Of a DNA stretch of 5,583 nucleotides, positions 4,595 through 5,583 are shown in pieces. Location of the stretch: positions 1-5,583 of the forward strand of contig DAIESZ010000120.1 in assembly GCA_027346035.1 (NCBI GenBank). The letters are read 5' to 3'. The notes beneath the pieces are model-generated. The model ran no database searches, was not told where the DNA came from, and worked only from the letters and a program-made list of their open reading frames with translations. Position 1 is the stretch's first letter, and each line of letters opens with the position of its first letter. The stretch comes from Propionibacteriaceae bacterium. GTDB taxonomy: Bacteria; Actinomycetota; Actinomycetes; Propionibacteriales; Propionibacteriaceae. The position numbers and the translations under genes are program-made.

Positions 4595-5583
4595 ATGTGT
4601 GGAATCGTCGGCTATATCGGCCACCGTAGTGCCCAGGACGTCGTGATCTCCGGTCTTCGCAGGCTCGAGTACCGAGGCTACGACTCCGCCGGCATCGCCG
4701 TCGGCCACGACGGCGTCCTGGAGGCGCGCAAGAAGTCGGGCAAGATCTCCCACCTCGACACGCATCTGGCCGACAATCCGCTGCCGGCCTCCCACCAGGG
4801 CATCGGGCACACCCGCTGGGCCACCCACGGAGGTCCCAGCGACACCAATGCGCATCCGCATCTCAGCCAATCGGGTCGGGTCGCGCTCGTGCACAACGGC
4901 ATCATCGAGAACTTCGCGACCCTGCGGTCGGAACTCGAGGCCGAGGGCGTGCGGTTCGTCTCCGAAACCGACACCGAGGCCGCGGCACAACTGCTGGGGC
5001 ATCTGGTGGACGCCGGCGCCCCGCTGGCGGAGGCCATGCGCACGGTCGCAGCGCGGCTCGACGGCGCGTTCACCCTCGTGGCGATCGACGCACACGACCC
5101 CGAGCGGGTGGTGGCCGCCCGGCGCAACAGCCCGCTGGTGGTCGGGGTCGGTCACGGCGAGAACTTCCTCGGATCCGACGTCGCGGCGTTCCTCGAGTTC
5201 ACCCGGGACGCCATCGAACTCGGGCAGGACCAGGTGGTCGAGATCACCCGCGACAGCGTCGAGATCACCAACCTCGACGGATCTCCGGCCACCGCCGTCA
5301 CCCCTTACCACGTCGACTGGGACATCGCGGCGGCCGAGAAGGGCGGCTTCGACTGGTTCATGCGCAAGGAGATCTACGAGCAGCCGCGCGCGGTGGCCGA
5401 CACCCTGCTGGGGCGCTACTCGACGTCCGGTGAGCTCATCCTCGACGAGGTGCGGATCAGCCCCGAGGAACTGCGCCGGGTCGACAAGATCGTCATCGTC
5501 GCCTGCGGCACCGCCTTCTACGCCGGGATGGTCGCGAAGTACGCCATCGAGCACTGGACCCGCATCCCCTGCGAGGTCGAGAT
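4595..5583 (+). CDS. glmS: Glutamine--fructose-6-phosphate aminotransferase, 3' end beyond window
   Basis: Converts fructose 6-phosphate and glutamine into glucosamine 6-phosphate and glutamate, the entry step to UDP-GlcNAc for peptidoglycan (and, in many actinobacteria, mycothiol), in the cytoplasm. The visible 329 residues are about half of the usual 600-620. The N-terminal class II glutaminase domain starts with MCGIVGYIG, in which Cys2 is the nucleophile after Met removal. It continues with RRLEYRGYDSAG (22-33), GHTRWATHG (71-79, Arg74), VHNGIIENF (99-107, Asn101 and Gly102) and SETDTEA (123-129, Asp126), matching the glutamine-binding and oxyanion residues of E. coli GlmS. The linker EKGGFDWFMRKEIYEQP (248-264) is strongly conserved in GlmS. 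The first sugar-isomerase (SIS) domain begins at IVIVACGTAFYAG (299-311). The reading frame is intact to the window edge. The start is fixed by the essential MCGIVG terminus. No 5' UTR is apparent. Confidence 0.99.
   Translation, partial: MCGIVGYIGHRSAQDVVISGLRRLEYRGYDSAGIAVGHDGVLEARKKSGKISHLDTHLADNPLPASHQGIGHTRWATHGGPSDTNAHPHLSQSGRVALVHNGIIENFATLRSELEAEGVRFVSETDTEAAAQLLGHLVDAGAPLAEAMRTVAARLDGAFTLVAIDAHDPERVVAARRNSPLVVGVGHGENFLGSDVAAFLEFTRDAIELGQDQVVEITRDSVEITNLDGSPATAVTPYHVDWDIAAAEKGGFDWFMRKEIYEQPRAVADTLLGRYSTSGELILDEVRISPEELRRVDKIVIVACGTAFYAGMVAKYAIEHWTRIPCEVE

Noticed and set aside
4400..5554. A long minus-strand frame opposite glmS
   Set aside because: The plus strand encodes unmistakable GlmS with Cys2, RWATHG and SETDTE motifs. 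The minus frame has no recognisable content.
1..5583. tRNA or rRNA genes, CRISPR arrays, insertion-sequence ends or phage attachment sites
   Set aside because: Reading both strands showed no clover-leaf-like segment, no regularly spaced repeats, no transposase or integrase coding and no paired terminal repeats.

Overview
The window is very GC-rich, with dense long open frames on both strands, GTG starts, sparse TA-containing promoters and two apparent leaderless starts. Together with the sequence character of CoaA, the stand-alone RAM protein and GlmS, this suggests a high-GC actinobacterium, probably of the Mycobacteriales (Gordonia/Rhodococcus/Williamsia-like). The genus is inference; nothing in the window fixes it.

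Left part, minus strand (1-3359). Three genes run right to left: coaA (type I pantothenate kinase, 2382-3359), a LacI/GalR-family repressor (1325-2326) and a GH42-type beta-galactosidase that runs off the left edge (1-1219). The 105-bp gap between repressor and glycosidase holds a well-formed promoter: TTGACA, then a weak -10 overlapped by a perfect 14-bp palindrome TGTTACCGGTAACA, with a degenerate second copy directly next to it. The simplest reading is a small sugar-inducible unit in which the repressor controls the adjacent glycosidase by blocking its promoter.

Middle (3360-3500). This is a 141-bp divergent intergenic region between coaA and a rightward lipoprotein gene. It contains several inverted repeats, one covering the likely coaA ribosome-binding site. 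It contains no TA dinucleotide, so no standard TANNNT -10 element is visible for either gene.

Right part, plus strand (3501-5583). A predicted 218-aa lipoprotein with a long Ala/Ser/Gly/Thr linker (3501-4157) is followed by a 92-aa stand-alone Lrp/AsnC ligand-binding (RAM) domain protein lacking a DNA-binding domain (4242-4520). Next comes glmS (4595 onward, cut by the right edge), the glutamine-dependent enzyme that starts amino-sugar synthesis for the cell wall. glmS appears to be leaderless, and a nested inverted repeat separates it from the RAM gene.

The genes are mostly familiar families. No novel defence system, mobile element, CRISPR array or RNA gene was found. The points most worth a second look are the overlapping operators, the leaderless geometry shared by the repressor gene and glmS, the uncharacterised lipoprotein, and the orphan RAM protein next to glmS.
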